DNA from: Sporosarcina luteola
Lineage (GTDB): Bacteria; Bacillota; Bacilli; Bacillales_A; Planococcaceae
Assembly: GCF_023715245.1 (NCBI RefSeq)
Contig: NZ_JAMBNV010000006.1
Coordinates: 18,498-82,497, forward strand
Reading direction: 5' to 3'
Length of the DNA: 64,000 nucleotides
Of the stretch, positions 1 to 9,349 are shown piece by piece. The translations under genes and the position numbers were made by a program. Below the pieces are notes generated by a model. That model had not been told where the DNA came from, did no database searches, and saw only the letters and a list, made by a program, of their open reading frames with translations. The first letter of the stretch is position 1; every line of letters begins with the position of its first letter.

Positions 1-75
1 CAATAAACGGGAGTAGATATCATAAGCACGTTCTCCACGGTTCGTTTGCTCAATAACTGTAGGTATTAAATTCAT
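1..75 (-). CDS. clpP: ATP-dependent Clp protease proteolytic subunit ClpP, N-terminal 25 codons only
   Basis: The minus strand reads [20 protein letters not shown] followed by YSRLL before the window ends. This is the characteristic ClpP amino terminus, including the axial-gate residues and the start of the first helix. ClpP is the serine protease core that works with ClpC, ClpX or ClpE in the cytoplasm to degrade misfolded and regulatory proteins. The ATG at 75 is preceded by a strong AAGGAGG eight bases away. The catalytic Ser-His-Asp residues lie outside the window. A CtsR-type operator and promoter lie upstream (144-174), as expected for this gene in Bacillales. Confidence 0.93.
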   Translation of the reverse strand, partial: MNLIPTVIEQTNRGERAYDIYSRLL

Positions 76-143
76 CTTATTTCCTCCTTGTGATGGGTCA
101 GGATTTTCGTTCTGCTGAAACCAGTTGTTTCAACTGTACTTCT

Positions 144-174
144 ATCATACATATTATGGTCAATAAAGGTCAAA
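144..174 (-). promoter_or_regulatory. clpP promoter with CtsR operator
   Basis: On the plus strand 158-174 reads GGTCAATAAAGGTCAAA, two heptads spaced by three bases that match the CtsR consensus (RGTCAAA-NAN-RGTCAAA) with one mismatch. On the minus strand it overlaps a -35 TTGACC (168-173), followed after 18 bp by a -10 TATGAT (144-149). CtsR represses clp genes until heat or protein stress. The match is seen directly; the regulation is known from the family. Confidence 0.85.
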
Positions 175-247
175 TATAACGCTTTTAAATTAGTTGTTGC
201 ATTCATACCACTTATTTAGTACAATTAATATTGTCTGTTACTGACAA

Positions 248-319
248 GTCCTCGTGGTGCAATGGATAGCACGCAAGCCTCCGAAGCTTGAAATGTGGGT
301 TCGACTCCCGCCGAGGGCA
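248..319 (+). tRNA. tRNA-Arg (CCG)
   Basis: A full cloverleaf is visible. The acceptor stem GTCCTCG pairs with CGAGGGC, the discriminator is A, the anticodon stem is CAAGC/GCTTG around the loop CTCCGAA, and the T loop is TTCGACT. The anticodon is CCG, reading CGG arginine codons. CCA is not encoded. It stands alone between clpP and crh and has its own terminator. Confidence 0.95.
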
Positions 320-337
320 TTATAGAGTTGATAAAGA

Positions 338-375
338 AGCCTGTAAACATGTAGTCATGTTTACGGCTTTTTTTA
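338..375 (+). terminator. terminator of tRNA-Arg
   Basis: A stem of about 12 bp (GCCTGTAAACATG / CATGTTTACGGC) with loop TAGT is followed by a run of seven T. The reverse strand also forms the stem and may stop transcription leaving crh. A second hairpin without a T run (CAGCCGT/ACGGCTG, 381-413) lies between it and the crh stop. Confidence 0.85.
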
Positions 376-421
376 TTGTTCAGCCGTCTCCTATCTTCAT
401 AGAGAAACGGCTGTTTTCATA

Positions 422-679
422 TTAATTTTCCTTCTCAACTAGTGCTGTAAGAGTTTCAATTGCTTGTTCTTCATCGACGCCTTCTGCGATCAATGTCACT
501 TCAGCACCTCTCGCAATTGCCAAACTCATGACACCCATGATGCTTTTCGCGTTCACTTGACGTTCATCCCTTTTCAAAAAGACGTCTGACGTGAAGCGAT
601 TAGCTTCTTGTACGAAAAGCGCAGCTTGCCGTGCTTGTAATCCTGTCTTCATTTTCACTTCAACCAGTTTTTCTGCCAT
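422..679 (-). CDS. crh: Crh, HPr-like catabolite repression protein
   Basis: An 85-residue HPr-fold protein. Position 15 is Gln (GLQAR) where HPr of the phosphotransferase system has the phosphorylatable His, and Ser46 is kept in NAKSIMGVM. That combination defines Crh: it cannot carry phosphate from enzyme I but is phosphorylated on Ser46 by HprK and then acts as co-repressor with CcpA. The start at 679 is chosen because AGGAAGGAG lies just upstream; an in-frame ATG seven codons earlier has no ribosome site. It is the last gene of the Nudix-rapZ-glmR-whiA-crh cluster, and its kinase HprK is encoded 10 kb away in the same window. Confidence 0.95.
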   Translation of the reverse strand: MAEKLVEVKMKTGLQARQAALFVQEANRFTSDVFLKRDERQVNAKSIMGVMSLAIARGAEVTLIAEGVDEEQAIETLTALVEKEN

Positions 680-716
680 ATTACTCGACTCCTTCCTCAT
701 GCGTTATCTACCTTTC

Positions 717-1664
717 TCAACGGCTTACAATTCCTCCGTTGCGAAGATTTTCCGCAATTTCTTCGATTTTCCGAAGGCGATGATTCACTCCGGACTTGCT
801 AACCGTGCCACCGCTCACCATTTCTCCAAGCTCTTTTAACGTGACATCTTGATTTTCGATGCGCAGCGACGCAATCTCTTGTAAACGATCAGGCAATTGA
901 TCCAGCCCAATTGTGCTCTGGATGAATTTAATATTCTCCACTTGCCGTTGTGCCGCACCGATTGTTTTATTCATATTGGCGGTTTCACAATTGACAAGCC
1001 GGTTGACGCTGTTCCGCATGTCCCGTATAATCCGGACATCCTCGAATTTCATCAAGGATACGTGCGCACCGATCAATCCTAGGAAGTCCGAGATTTTCTC
1101 TGCTTCCTTCAAATAGGCAATGAAGCCTTTCTTCCGTTCAATCGATTTTGCATTCAAGTGGTATTTGTTCATCAAATCCACTAATGCTTCGCTATGCTCT
1201 TTATAAAAAGAGAAAATCTCTAAATGATAGGAGGAAGTTTCGGGATTGTTTACGGATCCGCCTGCGAGGAACGCTCCACGCAAATAGGATCTTTGGCAGC
1301 ATTTCTTTTTCACCAATTGCTCAACAATCTCGTTCTTAAATTGAAAGGTTCCTGTCAGTATATACAAGTCTTCCAATAAATGCTTCGCTCCGTCGCGGAT
1401 TCTGCATATGTAGACATTGTTCTTCTTCAGGCGCATTTTTTTTCGGACGAGCAACTCGACTTTATGCGGATACAATCGCTTGATGTTTGAATAAAGTCTT
1501 CTTGCGATCGCCGCATTTTCTGTCTGTACGTCGAGGCTCAATTGTTTATTTGAAAACGATAAGGCGCCGTTCATCCTGATAAAGGCGGCGATTTCCGCTT
1601 TCACACAGCATTCCTTGGAATCGATTTGCGTCAATTCCTTCTTCACTTCAGATGCAAAAGACAT
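717..1664 (-). CDS. whiA: WhiA, DNA-binding regulator of division and sporulation
   Basis: A 315-residue WhiA homologue. The N-terminal part resembles degenerate LAGLIDADG homing-endonuclease halves (about residues 20-210) and the C-terminal part is a helix-turn-helix (about 230-310, with the [20 protein letters not shown] segment typical of the family). In Gram-positive bacteria WhiA acts in the nucleoid and affects cell division and chromosome organisation; in streptomycetes it is a sporulation regulator. The ATG at 1664 follows GAGGGGG. It lies 27 bp after glmR and 37 bp before crh, so the three are probably cotranscribed. Length is standard for the family and no odd features are seen. Confidence 0.95.
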   Translation of the reverse strand: MSFASEVKKELTQIDSKECCVKAEIAAFIRMNGALSFSNKQLSLDVQTENAAIARRLYSNIKRLYPHKVELLVRKKMRLKKNNVYICRIRDGAKHLLEDLYILTGTFQFKNEIVEQLVKKKCCQRSYLRGAFLAGGSVNNPETSSYHLEIFSFYKEHSEALVDLMNKYHLNAKSIERKKGFIAYLKEAEKISDFLGLIGAHVSLMKFEDVRIIRDMRNSVNRLVNCETANMNKTIGAAQRQVENIKFIQSTIGLDQLPDRLQEIASLRIENQDVTLKELGEMVSGGTVSKSGVNHRLRKIEEIAENLRNGGIVSR

Positions 1665-1691
1665 GATTTTCCCCCTCTCTCTCGGCGATGA

Positions 1692-2675
1692 TCAGGTCTC
1701 CTCGCTAACGATTGTACCTTCCATATAACCCATGATCCAAGATGCAACTTTACCTGCATCATGTATGATTCTTCCCTCTGCAACAGTCGAAAAGTCCCCT
1801 AAGACGATTGTCGGGACGAGCAATTGCAATGCTTCGATGTCATTTTCTACGGGAAGCTGGATATCTGACGGCGCATCCCCGTTAAATAACGTCTGGAAAT
1901 CCGTCTTGTTCAATAACACTGTGTCAATGAATTGACTGCCTGCATGATCATATAACGCCTTTACATGCTCGGATGCCGTGTATTGGTACGTTTCGCCTTC
2001 CTGCGTCGTCAAGTTATTGATGTATACTTTCTTCGCGTTGGATGCAAGGACGGCATTACGGATGTCACTTACAAGTATCGTCGGCAAAATGCTCGTATAT
2101 AAGCTCCCAGGTCCAAAAATGATCAAGTCCGCCTCTTTGATGACCTCTACCGTTTCCGGCAAAGGTTCGACCTCTTGGGGAGACACATAGACTTTCCGGA
2201 TTTTGCGTCCATACACCGGGATTTTAGACTCACCGGTTACAATTGTGCCATCATCGAGCTCCGCATGCAAGGTGATCTTTTGGTTTGCAGCTGGCAACAC
2301 TTTTCCCTTAATATTCAAAACACGACCCATTTTTTCTACAGCGCGTGCAAAATCTCCTGTAATGTCCGTCAGGGCGGCAAGCATGAGGTTGCCTAGGGAG
2401 TGCCCTTTCAAATCGTCCGAGTTGGAAAATCGATATTGGAACATTTTCTCAATCAACGGCTCGACATCTGAAAGCGCTGCCATCACTTGACGGATATCTC
2501 CGGGCGGCGGGATATTGTATTGATCCAACAGCCTTCCGGAGCTGCCTCCGTCGTCCGCGACCGTAACGATCGCGGTGAGATCGACTGGATAGGCCTTTAA
2601 TCCCCGAAGCAACGTGGACAATCCGGTCCCGCCGCCAAACACGACAATTTTTTTCTTTTTCCCGGATTGCAGCAT
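1692..2675 (-). CDS. glmR: GlmR/YvcK, gluconeogenesis and cell-envelope factor
   Basis: A 327-residue protein of the CofD/YvcK superfamily with the glycine-rich nucleotide-binding motif GGGTGLS at residues 14-20. Further signatures are VADDGGSSGRL and IFGPGSLYTS. In Bacillus it binds UDP-GlcNAc, stimulates GlmS and is needed for growth on gluconeogenic carbon sources and for cell shape. The start has AAAGGG seven bases upstream. It is separated from rapZ by 4 bp and from whiA by 27 bp, matching the conserved rapZ-glmR-whiA order. Confidence 0.95.
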   Translation of the reverse strand: MLQSGKKKKIVVFGGGTGLSTLLRGLKAYPVDLTAIVTVADDGGSSGRLLDQYNIPPPGDIRQVMAALSDVEPLIEKMFQYRFSNSDDLKGHSLGNLMLAALTDITGDFARAVEKMGRVLNIKGKVLPAANQKITLHAELDDGTIVTGESKIPVYGRKIRKVYVSPQEVEPLPETVEVIKEADLIIFGPGSLYTSILPTILVSDIRNAVLASNAKKVYINNLTTQEGETYQYTASEHVKALYDHAGSQFIDTVLLNKTDFQTLFNGDAPSDIQLPVENDIEALQLLVPTIVLGDFSTVAEGRIIHDAGKVASWIMGYMEGTIVSEET

Positions 2676-2679
2676 AGTG

Positions 2680-3567
2680 TCAACCCTTTCTCTTCTCTAC
2701 ATCCCGATGGGTAATCAACGTCTTGTACTCTTCTTTAAAACGGTTTCCGAAGTATTCCGCCAGCGACACGGACCGATGTTGGCCGCCCGTGCATCCGAAG
2801 GCGACAACCACTTGGGATTTTCCTTCATTCTTATATTGAGGAATAATGAATTTGAACAGATCTGTCAATTTTTCGATCAGCACTTGTGTATCATTCCATT
2901 TTAACACATACTCATATACTTCTTTCTGTAAACCGGTCAACGGTTTCAGGTCTTCGATGTAATAGGGGTTCGGTAAAAAACGAACGTCAAAGACGACGTC
3001 AGCATCAATCGGCATGCCATGCTTGAAACCGAAAGAAATGAAGTTCAGGGTGAATGAGGTGTCTCCCGTAGAGGAGAATTCCGACATGATCTTTTCCCTT
3101 AACTCCCTCGGCTTCAATTTGGATGTGTTGTAGATGGAACGGGCACGGCCTCTCAGTTCAGATAAGAGATTCCGTTCCTTGCGGATGCCTGTGAGCGGCA
3201 GTCCGCCTTCTGCAAGTGGATGGGACCTTCTCGTTTCCTTGTACCGCCTGACGAGCGTCTCATCATCTGCATCCAAGAAGAGCAGCTTTGTGGATACGCC
3301 TTCCATTTTCAGCAAGTTATCTAATGCCCCGATTAAGGCGTCAAACAGGTCGCCCCCTCGTGTATCCATGACAGCAGCAATCCGCCTCATCTTGTTTTCG
3401 GATTTCATCATCAAATCCAGAAAAGTGACGAGCAGCTCAGGAGGCAAATTATCGATGCAATAGAACCCAAGGTCTTCGAAACTCTGCATGGCAACTGTTT
3501 TCCCGGCCCCTGACATACCAGTGATGATAACTAATTCGACATCGCTGTTCGGCAATTCATTCTCCAT
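2680..3567 (-). CDS. rapZ: RapZ/YvcJ nucleotide-binding adaptor
   Basis: A 295-residue RapZ-family protein. The Walker A motif GMSGAGKT is at residues 17-24 and the C-terminal half carries the conserved [11 protein letters not shown] segment. The family hydrolyses ATP/GTP in vitro; in E. coli RapZ senses glucosamine-6-phosphate, and in Bacillus YvcJ affects competence and phosphorylated-protein pools. Its ATG overlaps the stop of the Nudix gene (TAATG) and glmR follows after 4 bp, so translation is probably coupled. The neighbourhood with glmR and crh fits a role in amino-sugar and carbon control. Length is normal and nothing is unusual. Confidence 0.93.
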   Translation of the reverse strand: MENELPNSDVELVIITGMSGAGKTVAMQSFEDLGFYCIDNLPPELLVTFLDLMMKSENKMRRIAAVMDTRGGDLFDALIGALDNLLKMEGVSTKLLFLDADDETLVRRYKETRRSHPLAEGGLPLTGIRKERNLLSELRGRARSIYNTSKLKPRELREKIMSEFSSTGDTSFTLNFISFGFKHGMPIDADVVFDVRFLPNPYYIEDLKPLTGLQKEVYEYVLKWNDTQVLIEKLTDLFKFIIPQYKNEGKSQVVVAFGCTGGQHRSVSLAEYFGNRFKEEYKTLITHRDVEKRKG

Positions 3568-4049
3568 TAATCCTGGTCACCTTCCATTGATTTTTGTATG
3601 TGTTCATCCAACAGTTCAAACTCTTCTGTATAATAGAATGTACCATATTGCACGCCCATTTGGGAGACTGCAAATAATAAATTCGTCCGGTCTCCCTCCG
3701 CCATCGGAAGTGTCTTCAGGCTTTCGACAGGATGCCATTCGAGCAGGCCTTCCCTGTTCGATTCATAAGGCGTACCTAGTAGATCCCGCGCAACGAACGT
3801 GTACAGCATCCATTCGTTCTGCAATTCTTTTGTTTCTTTATCTACAATCATCATTGTGTAGATGCCTTTAATATGCGGTTGGACGGGGGTTGCTCCGGTT
3901 TCTTCCTCGAACTCCCGGATGGCGGCGTCGTAAATCGATTCACCCGGATCCATCTTGCCACCCGGCGCCACGTACCAGTCCCGTCTCGGTTTTTTCAATA
4001 AAAGCACTTGGTTGTCTTTTACTACTAATAAATTTGCGATTCTCTGCAT
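3567..4049 (-). CDS. Nudix hydrolase (YvcI-like)
   Basis: A 160-residue Nudix protein. The Nudix box runs from about residue 31 (GKMDPGES...REFEEETGA), with the REFEEE metal-binding glutamates intact. Nudix enzymes hydrolyse nucleoside diphosphates linked to another group; the substrate of YvcI-type members is not settled. I start at 4049 because GAGG sits eight bases before it; an ATG two codons earlier is too close to the ribosome site. It is the first gene of the rapZ-glmR-whiA-crh run and has its own promoter-like sequence upstream (4086-4115). Confidence 0.9.
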   Translation of the reverse strand: MQRIANLLVVKDNQVLLLKKPRRDWYVAPGGKMDPGESIYDAAIREFEEETGATPVQPHIKGIYTMMIVDKETKELQNEWMLYTFVARDLLGTPYESNREGLLEWHPVESLKTLPMAEGDRTNLLFAVSQMGVQYGTFYYTEEFELLDEHIQKSMEGDQD

Positions 4050-4085
4050 GACCATTTCCTCACTTCTATCAATGCGCTAATTCCC

Positions 4086-4115
4086 ATTATACAATGTTTT
4101 GAAAGCAAACAACAA
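4086..4115 (-). promoter_or_regulatory. candidate promoter of the Nudix-rapZ-glmR-whiA-crh operon
   Basis: The minus strand has TTGTTG (4110-4115), an 18-bp spacer and a perfect TATAAT (4086-4091), about 36 bp before the Nudix start. It begins at the edge of the preceding terminator, which fits a new transcription unit. Confidence 0.6.
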
Positions 4116-4157
4116 AAAAAAGAAGACCACCTGCCGTTTGAAGGGCAGATCGTCTTT
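4114..4157 (-). terminator. intrinsic terminator upstream of the Nudix gene
   Basis: On the minus strand a 13-bp stem (AAGACGATCTGCC... / GGCAGGTGGTCTT) is followed by a run of T. It lies between trxB and the Nudix operon and would stop read-through from trxB. Confidence 0.8.
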
Positions 4158-4263
4158 AAAATGTTGCTATATCAAAAAGGGGGGTCAATTGATATTCTTA
4201 TAATAACCTTTTTGTATTGCAGGACGGTTACAGGAAGATTAAGGTTAGATTAATGTTGATACA

Positions 4264-4393
4264 GATCAAGATTTCCGCTACAGGCGGACGCTTTCCGTGG
4301 GCGAGCGGTGAGCTCCCCAGTCGCTGCGCTCCCTGCGGGGTCTCCCCTGTCTCGCTTTCCCACAGGAGTCGCCGCCTTTCGCTTCAATCCACA
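4264..4393 (+). repeat. dispersed intergenic repeat, copy A
   Basis: The 385 bp between the Nudix gene and trxB hold no gene. The central part starts with ATTTCCGCTACAGGCGGACG and ends with GAGTCGCCGCC...CTTCAATC. The same framework occurs inverted at 24664-24787. The shared ends are GGCGGACGCTTTCCG on one side and AGTCGCCGCC on the other; the middle differs but is rich in short inverted repeats. It looks like a non-coding dispersed element of this genome. Open frames through it are not believable genes. Confidence 0.75.
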
Positions 4394-4404
4394 AATTATA
4401 TTGT

Positions 4405-4433
4405 AAAAAAGAGATCCCATACAGGATCCCTTT
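4405..4433 (-). terminator. terminator of trxB
   Basis: Seven bases after the trxB stop the minus strand forms AAAGGGATCC / GGGATCTCTTT (one G-U pair) and continues into a T run. Confidence 0.8.
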
Positions 4434-4439
4434 CCATAA

Positions 4440-5393
<954 letters not shown>

Positions 5394-5426
5394 TTATCCT
5401 CCTCCAGTACATATACCACTGTCCAA

Positions 5427-5455
5427 ATCGTATAAGATTCCGTGGAGCCAATCAA
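5427..5455 (-). promoter_or_regulatory. candidate trxB promoter
   Basis: The minus strand has TTGATT (5450-5455), a 17-bp spacer and TACGAT (5427-5432), about 37 bp ahead of the trxB start. The match is moderate. Confidence 0.4.
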
Positions 5456-5485
5456 TATATATGCCTACACGATCATGGGTGGCAC

Positions 5486-7009
5486 TTACACATTGAACTG
5501 AGGCAAAAACTCGATCAGCTCGCTGACATATTTCGTTAATGTCGGCACAGATATGCCGTAATTTGTGGCTATGGATTTTTTTGTGACCCCTTTATATCGG
5601 GAAGATTGGAACATATAATCTGCTGCTGCCGCCAATGCTGCGGGATTCCTGAATGGATAGGAACGCATGAGACCTACTTCACAAAGAGTGAACCACATTT
5701 GAAATAGATGGGTCCCTTGCCGCTCTAACGGCTTATACTTTTCATAAAGCAATTCCGTCGTTTCCAACGCGCGCATGAAGGAATGATCAAACTCATTTTC
5801 CGTCGTGAATTCATAGTCGAGACTGTGCGCCAAAAACAATTGCTCAATGACACTCAGTTTATCGAGATCGATATACGTAGGATGTGAGATAATCTCCTGT
5901 TTATGTGCCGATTTCCCTAATAAATAAAACCCTAACAGTCTTTCACTTCTATATTTATTCGTAATTTTGCTTAATAAAAATTCACGGTCCTGTTCATAGG
6001 ACTCCGGTTTAGCCGACGGATGCACGTCTTTCCATGGTTCAAAGCCGGCCTTGGTCGGATCCAGTTCAACAAGTTTTGCATACGATTCCTTTGCTGCTTG
6101 TTCCTGGCCTGAAAAATAAGCGGAATGTGCTAGCCAGAAGTAAAAGCCTGCATCCCCTTCAAAGCCCCGTTTTTGCAAACTTCTCAGCCAACCGTACGCT
6201 TCCTTATGCTTGCCGACCAACGCAAATGTAGCCCCTAATTTATAGCGGTGCACAAATTGATAGGGTTTTATTTTCATGAGGAGCTCGAGCATTGCGTCCA
6301 AGTCCTCTTTATCTTTCTCATAATAATAAAAGACGGCGAGATTGCACAATGCATGCAGATTCCCTTTGTCTTTATTAAGCACGTCAGATAGCAATTCCTT
6401 TGCAGGCTCGATTTTGCCGATATAAAAGTAGGCGAGTGCAAGGTTATTATGAGCGGCCCAAAAATCAGGATAATCGACGATGATCGACTCCAAAATTTCT
6501 ATTGCCTCTTCAAATCCGCCATCCTCCATCAGTCTTCTTGCTTTCTCCTGAAGAAAATACACTTCACCATCCGGTATTTCCTCTTCACTGAAAAAGCCTT
6601 CCTCCTGCTCTGCAAAATCGATGATTTCCATCGAATCATCGGCCAGAGGTCCATCAGGGGCAAGTGCGATATACTTTTCTGCATAAATCTTCGCATCACG
6701 AAGAAGACCCAGATGAGCATGGACTTCCGCCAAATAAAAGATGATGTCCTCTTCTTCCGGATCAAGGCCATGCGCTGCCGCCAAAATTTCATACGCTTCT
6801 TCAAACATGCCTTCTTCCATGATGAGAATGCCGTATTGCATAAGGATGAGTGGATCATTCGGACTTAGTTCAACCGCCCGTTGCAAGTATCTATGGGCAT
6901 CATCAAAGCGTTCCCGCTGCATAGCTTTAACGCCTTTCTGATAGTAGAATTCACCGTCAGGGATAAAAGAAATGACTTTCTTATCTATGTTCCTATACTT
7001 TTTGTCCAA
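5486..7009 (-). CDS. tetratricopeptide-repeat protein (YvcD-like)
   Basis: A 507-residue soluble protein with no signal peptide. Its N-terminal two thirds contain serial TPR units (for example ERFDDAHRYLQRAVELSPND, and further A-x-Y-F-Y-I-G-K type units to about residue 320). The C-terminal third is helical and ends in a predicted helix-turn-helix-like stretch (KKSIATNYGISVPTLTKYVS), which might bind DNA or be simply TPR-like. The start is TTG, with GGAGG seven bases upstream. TPR proteins act as interaction scaffolds; the partner is unknown. The position between trxB and yvoF matches the yvcD region of B. subtilis. Confidence 0.8.
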   Translation of the reverse strand: MDKKYRNIDKKVISFIPDGEFYYQKGVKAMQRERFDDAHRYLQRAVELSPNDPLILMQYGILIMEEGMFEEAYEILAAAHGLDPEEEDIIFYLAEVHAHLGLLRDAKIYAEKYIALAPDGPLADDSMEIIDFAEQEEGFFSEEEIPDGEVYFLQEKARRLMEDGGFEEAIEILESIIVDYPDFWAAHNNLALAYFYIGKIEPAKELLSDVLNKDKGNLHALCNLAVFYYYEKDKEDLDAMLELLMKIKPYQFVHRYKLGATFALVGKHKEAYGWLRSLQKRGFEGDAGFYFWLAHSAYFSGQEQAAKESYAKLVELDPTKAGFEPWKDVHPSAKPESYEQDREFLLSKITNKYRSERLLGFYLLGKSAHKQEIISHPTYIDLDKLSVIEQLFLAHSLDYEFTTENEFDHSFMRALETTELLYEKYKPLERQGTHLFQMWFTLCEVGLMRSYPFRNPAALAAAADYMFQSSRYKGVTKKSIATNYGISVPTLTKYVSELIEFLPQFNV

Positions 7010-7021
7010 TCAAATTCCTCC

Positions 7022-7170
7022 GAAAAAAATTAGAAGGAACGCTTTACACGTTCCCCCGATCAATTACGCCTCGGCGTAATTGCGTCCAGATTTTGAATTG
7101 CGCTTGCGCAATTAACTCCCTTCAAAATCTGTGACATCCGCCGGAGGCTTAACTTGCCGAAGCAAGTTAA
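7022..7170. repeat. cluster of four hairpins between yvoF and the TPR gene
   Basis: This 200-bp gap holds consecutive inverted repeats: GGAAC...GTTCC (7036-7053, which on the minus strand runs into a T stretch and may terminate), CAATTACGCCTCGGCGTAAT with its final TG (7061-7082), AATTGCGCTTGCGCAATT (7096-7113) nested inside CAGATTTTGAA/TTCAAAATCTG (7087-7131), and TAACTTGCCGAAGCAAGTTA (7150-7169). It looks like a structured dispersed element or a processed 3' untranslated region. Confidence 0.6.
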
Positions 7171-7210
7171 AAACTTGCTTCATTATATCATAACTTCTAG
7201 TTCCGTCATT

Positions 7211-7750
7211 CTATTTCTTGTCAAAATCCGATTGTTGGGCTGCTCTTCGACGCTCCTCCAATTGTTCGGCAGTGTATATGATCCGTACCGGATTGCCCCC
7301 TGCCATGGCGCCCGCAGGGATATCTCGGTTGACAAGTGAAGCAGCAGATACGATGGCACCATCCCCGATTTCCACGCCGGGAAGGATTGTCGTATTCGCA
7401 CCTATCATCACACGGTCGCCGATGACAACATCGCCGATCCGGTATTCCTCAATCAAATACTCATGAGCGAGGATCGTCGTATTGAATCCGATGATTGAAT
7501 TGTTGCCAACCGTAATCCGCTCAGGAAACATCGTATCGGGCATGACCATCAAAGCAAATGAAGTTTTCTCACCTATCTTCATTCCAAGAAACGTCCGATA
7601 GATGAAATTCTTCAACGGAATGAATGGCGTGTATCGCCCGATTTGTATGAATATGAAGTTCTTCGCTACTTTGAAAAAAGATACTGTTTTATATATATGC
7701 CAAAGGGAGTTCGCATTTCCTCCGGCAGGATATCGCTCCGTCCGTCTCAA
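7211..7750 (-). CDS. hexapeptide-repeat acyltransferase (YvoF-like)
   Basis: A 179-residue left-handed beta-helix protein. Hexapeptide repeats ([LIV]-G-x4) run from about residue 75 to 160 (for example IGDVVIGDRVMIGANTTILPGVEIGDGAIVSA). Such proteins transfer acetyl or other acyl groups from CoA to sugars or small molecules; the acceptor is not known. The start codon overlaps the ppaX stop by 4 bp, so it is the last gene of hprK-lgt-yvoD-ppaX-yvoF, the same order as in B. subtilis. Length agrees with maltose/galactoside acetyltransferase-like members. Confidence 0.85.
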   Translation of the reverse strand: MRRTERYPAGGNANSLWHIYKTVSFFKVAKNFIFIQIGRYTPFIPLKNFIYRTFLGMKIGEKTSFALMVMPDTMFPERITVGNNSIIGFNTTILAHEYLIEEYRIGDVVIGDRVMIGANTTILPGVEIGDGAIVSAASLVNRDIPAGAMAGGNPVRIIYTAEQLEERRRAAQQSDFDKK

Positions 7751-8397
7751 GCTTCGACTCCGGCTGTAATCTTCAACAGGTCCGAAATATGTTGCAAAAC
7801 AAAATCTGGTTCCTGCTCACGGATGAACTTCTCGCCTTTTGCCGACCAAGCAACTCCTGCCGTGCGAACTCCGGCATTTTTCCCTCCGAGAATATCGTGG
7901 ACGTTATCGCCGATCATCAACGTTTCTGCCGGAATCGAATTCAATCGTTCCATTGCAAGAAGCAACGGTTCCGGATGCGGCTTTGCGTGTTCTACATCAT
8001 CCAATCCTATGACAGTGTCGAACAGATCTTCAGCCTCCATAAGCCGTAAACCTTTCATAATCATATTATTTCTTTTCGTTGATACAATCGCCATTTTAAA
8101 CCCTGAACTTTTCAACTGCCGCAATGTTTCGCTCACCCCATCGAATTCAGAGGCGAATGCGTCATGATTAGCAAGGTTCCACGTGCGATATTCAGCGATC
8201 AGTTGTACCGAATTTTCCGGGTCGATACTTTCAAACGTTTCCTTCAGCGTTGGTCCAAGGAAGGGCAGGATGTCTTCCCTATCGTACCTTCCCGGATAAT
8301 GAGCGTTCAAAACCGTTTGGAACGTCTGGATGATCAGCTCATTCGTGTCAAGCAAAGTTCCGTCGAAGTCAAATAATAGTGTTGTAATATTATCCAT
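7747..8397 (-). CDS. ppaX: pyrophosphatase PpaX (HAD family)
   Basis: A 216-residue haloacid-dehalogenase-type phosphatase with the DFDGTLLDT nucleophile motif (Asp10, Asp12), STKRNN as motif II, and MIGDNVHDI as the late aspartate motif. PpaX hydrolyses the pyrophosphate released when HprK removes phosphate from Ser-P HPr/Crh, pulling that reaction. I start at 8397 (MDNITT), which has AAGGAGG upstream, rather than at an ATG 21 codons earlier that runs deep into yvoD. The start overlaps the yvoD stop by eight bases. hprK is three genes upstream. Confidence 0.9.
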   Translation of the reverse strand: MDNITTLLFDFDGTLLDTNELIIQTFQTVLNAHYPGRYDREDILPFLGPTLKETFESIDPENSVQLIAEYRTWNLANHDAFASEFDGVSETLRQLKSSGFKMAIVSTKRNNMIMKGLRLMEAEDLFDTVIGLDDVEHAKPHPEPLLLAMERLNSIPAETLMIGDNVHDILGGKNAGVRTAGVAWSAKGEKFIREQEPDFVLQHISDLLKITAGVEA

Positions 8398-9334
8398 TGA
8401 GAATGGTAACCTCCTTCTCCCTTTTCCGTTCTGCCTGTTTCCAAATGTAAGCGACCGCAATCGTCAACACAAATGCCGTGACGAGACGGATGATTAGCAA
8501 CGGCAGGATTGGAATGCCTAAAGGTACGAAAATGAGTGTATCTTCAACGACGGCATGACAGGCAATCAAGAAAATGAAAGCAAGCGTTGCGTCTTTTTTG
8601 CTGACGCCATCTTCCTGAACCGCTTGGATCATGACGCCTGCACCGTAGGCAAGACCAATGACAAGGCCCGCGACCAGTGTCATCGAGGCGTTCGGCTGTA
8701 CGCCGATAACTTTCGTGAACGGCGCCAGTTTTTCCGAAATTTTCTGCAAGTAGTTGCGGTCTTTCAAAAATTGGACGACGATCATAAGCGGAATCACGAT
8801 AAGTGCAAGCTGCAATACACCAAACGACGCCTTTTGTAAACCGAGCAATCCGATTTCCAGCCACCCATCCGGAACGGCAGTCACTTCAGGCGCCATGCCA
8901 TACTGTGCAATTTCACTGCCGCCCTTCCAGAACAAATTGATAATGATGCCGGAAAACGCCGCCAAACCGAATCGCACGACGAGCACAATCCATAATTTGA
9001 CGCCTACCTTCAAAGCGACTCCCGTCTCAATGAACATATTATGTGCAAAACTGAGCATAACAGCCAAAATGAATACTTCCTTCACCGTCAGCTCAAGTGA
9101 GAGGATTCCTGCGATTCCGGCGTACAAATTCAAAGCATTGCCGAGCACTAAGGGAATTGCGGCTTCCCCGCTCAATCCGAACAATCCCATGAATGGCGAG
9201 ATCAATTTGACTAGCCACGGCAAAACAGGTGTATGTTGCAAAATGACTACTAGGACAGTGATCGGGAATATGATTTTCCCTAACGTCCACGTCGTCTTCA
9301 ATCCAGCTTTCAACCCATTTCGAAGCGTCTGCAT
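8390..9334 (-). CDS. YvoD-like integral membrane protein (nucleoside-recognition domains)
   Basis: A 314-residue polytopic membrane protein with about eight hydrophobic segments. It is built from two related halves, each with the Gate/nucleoside-recognition pattern (GLFGLSGEAAIPLVLGNALN in the first, ASMTLVAGLVIGLAYGAG in the second). The family includes spore-maturation and nucleoside-transport-like proteins; function is unproven. It lies 15 bp downstream of lgt and overlaps ppaX, as in B. subtilis. No truncation is seen. Confidence 0.82.
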   Translation of the reverse strand: MQTLRNGLKAGLKTTWTLGKIIFPITVLVVILQHTPVLPWLVKLISPFMGLFGLSGEAAIPLVLGNALNLYAGIAGILSLELTVKEVFILAVMLSFAHNMFIETGVALKVGVKLWIVLVVRFGLAAFSGIIINLFWKGGSEIAQYGMAPEVTAVPDGWLEIGLLGLQKASFGVLQLALIVIPLMIVVQFLKDRNYLQKISEKLAPFTKVIGVQPNASMTLVAGLVIGLAYGAGVMIQAVQEDGVSKKDATLAFIFLIACHAVVEDTLIFVPLGIPILPLLIIRLVTAFVLTIAVAYIWKQAERKREKEVTILNG

Positions 9335-9349
9335 TTGCCCATCCCTTTT

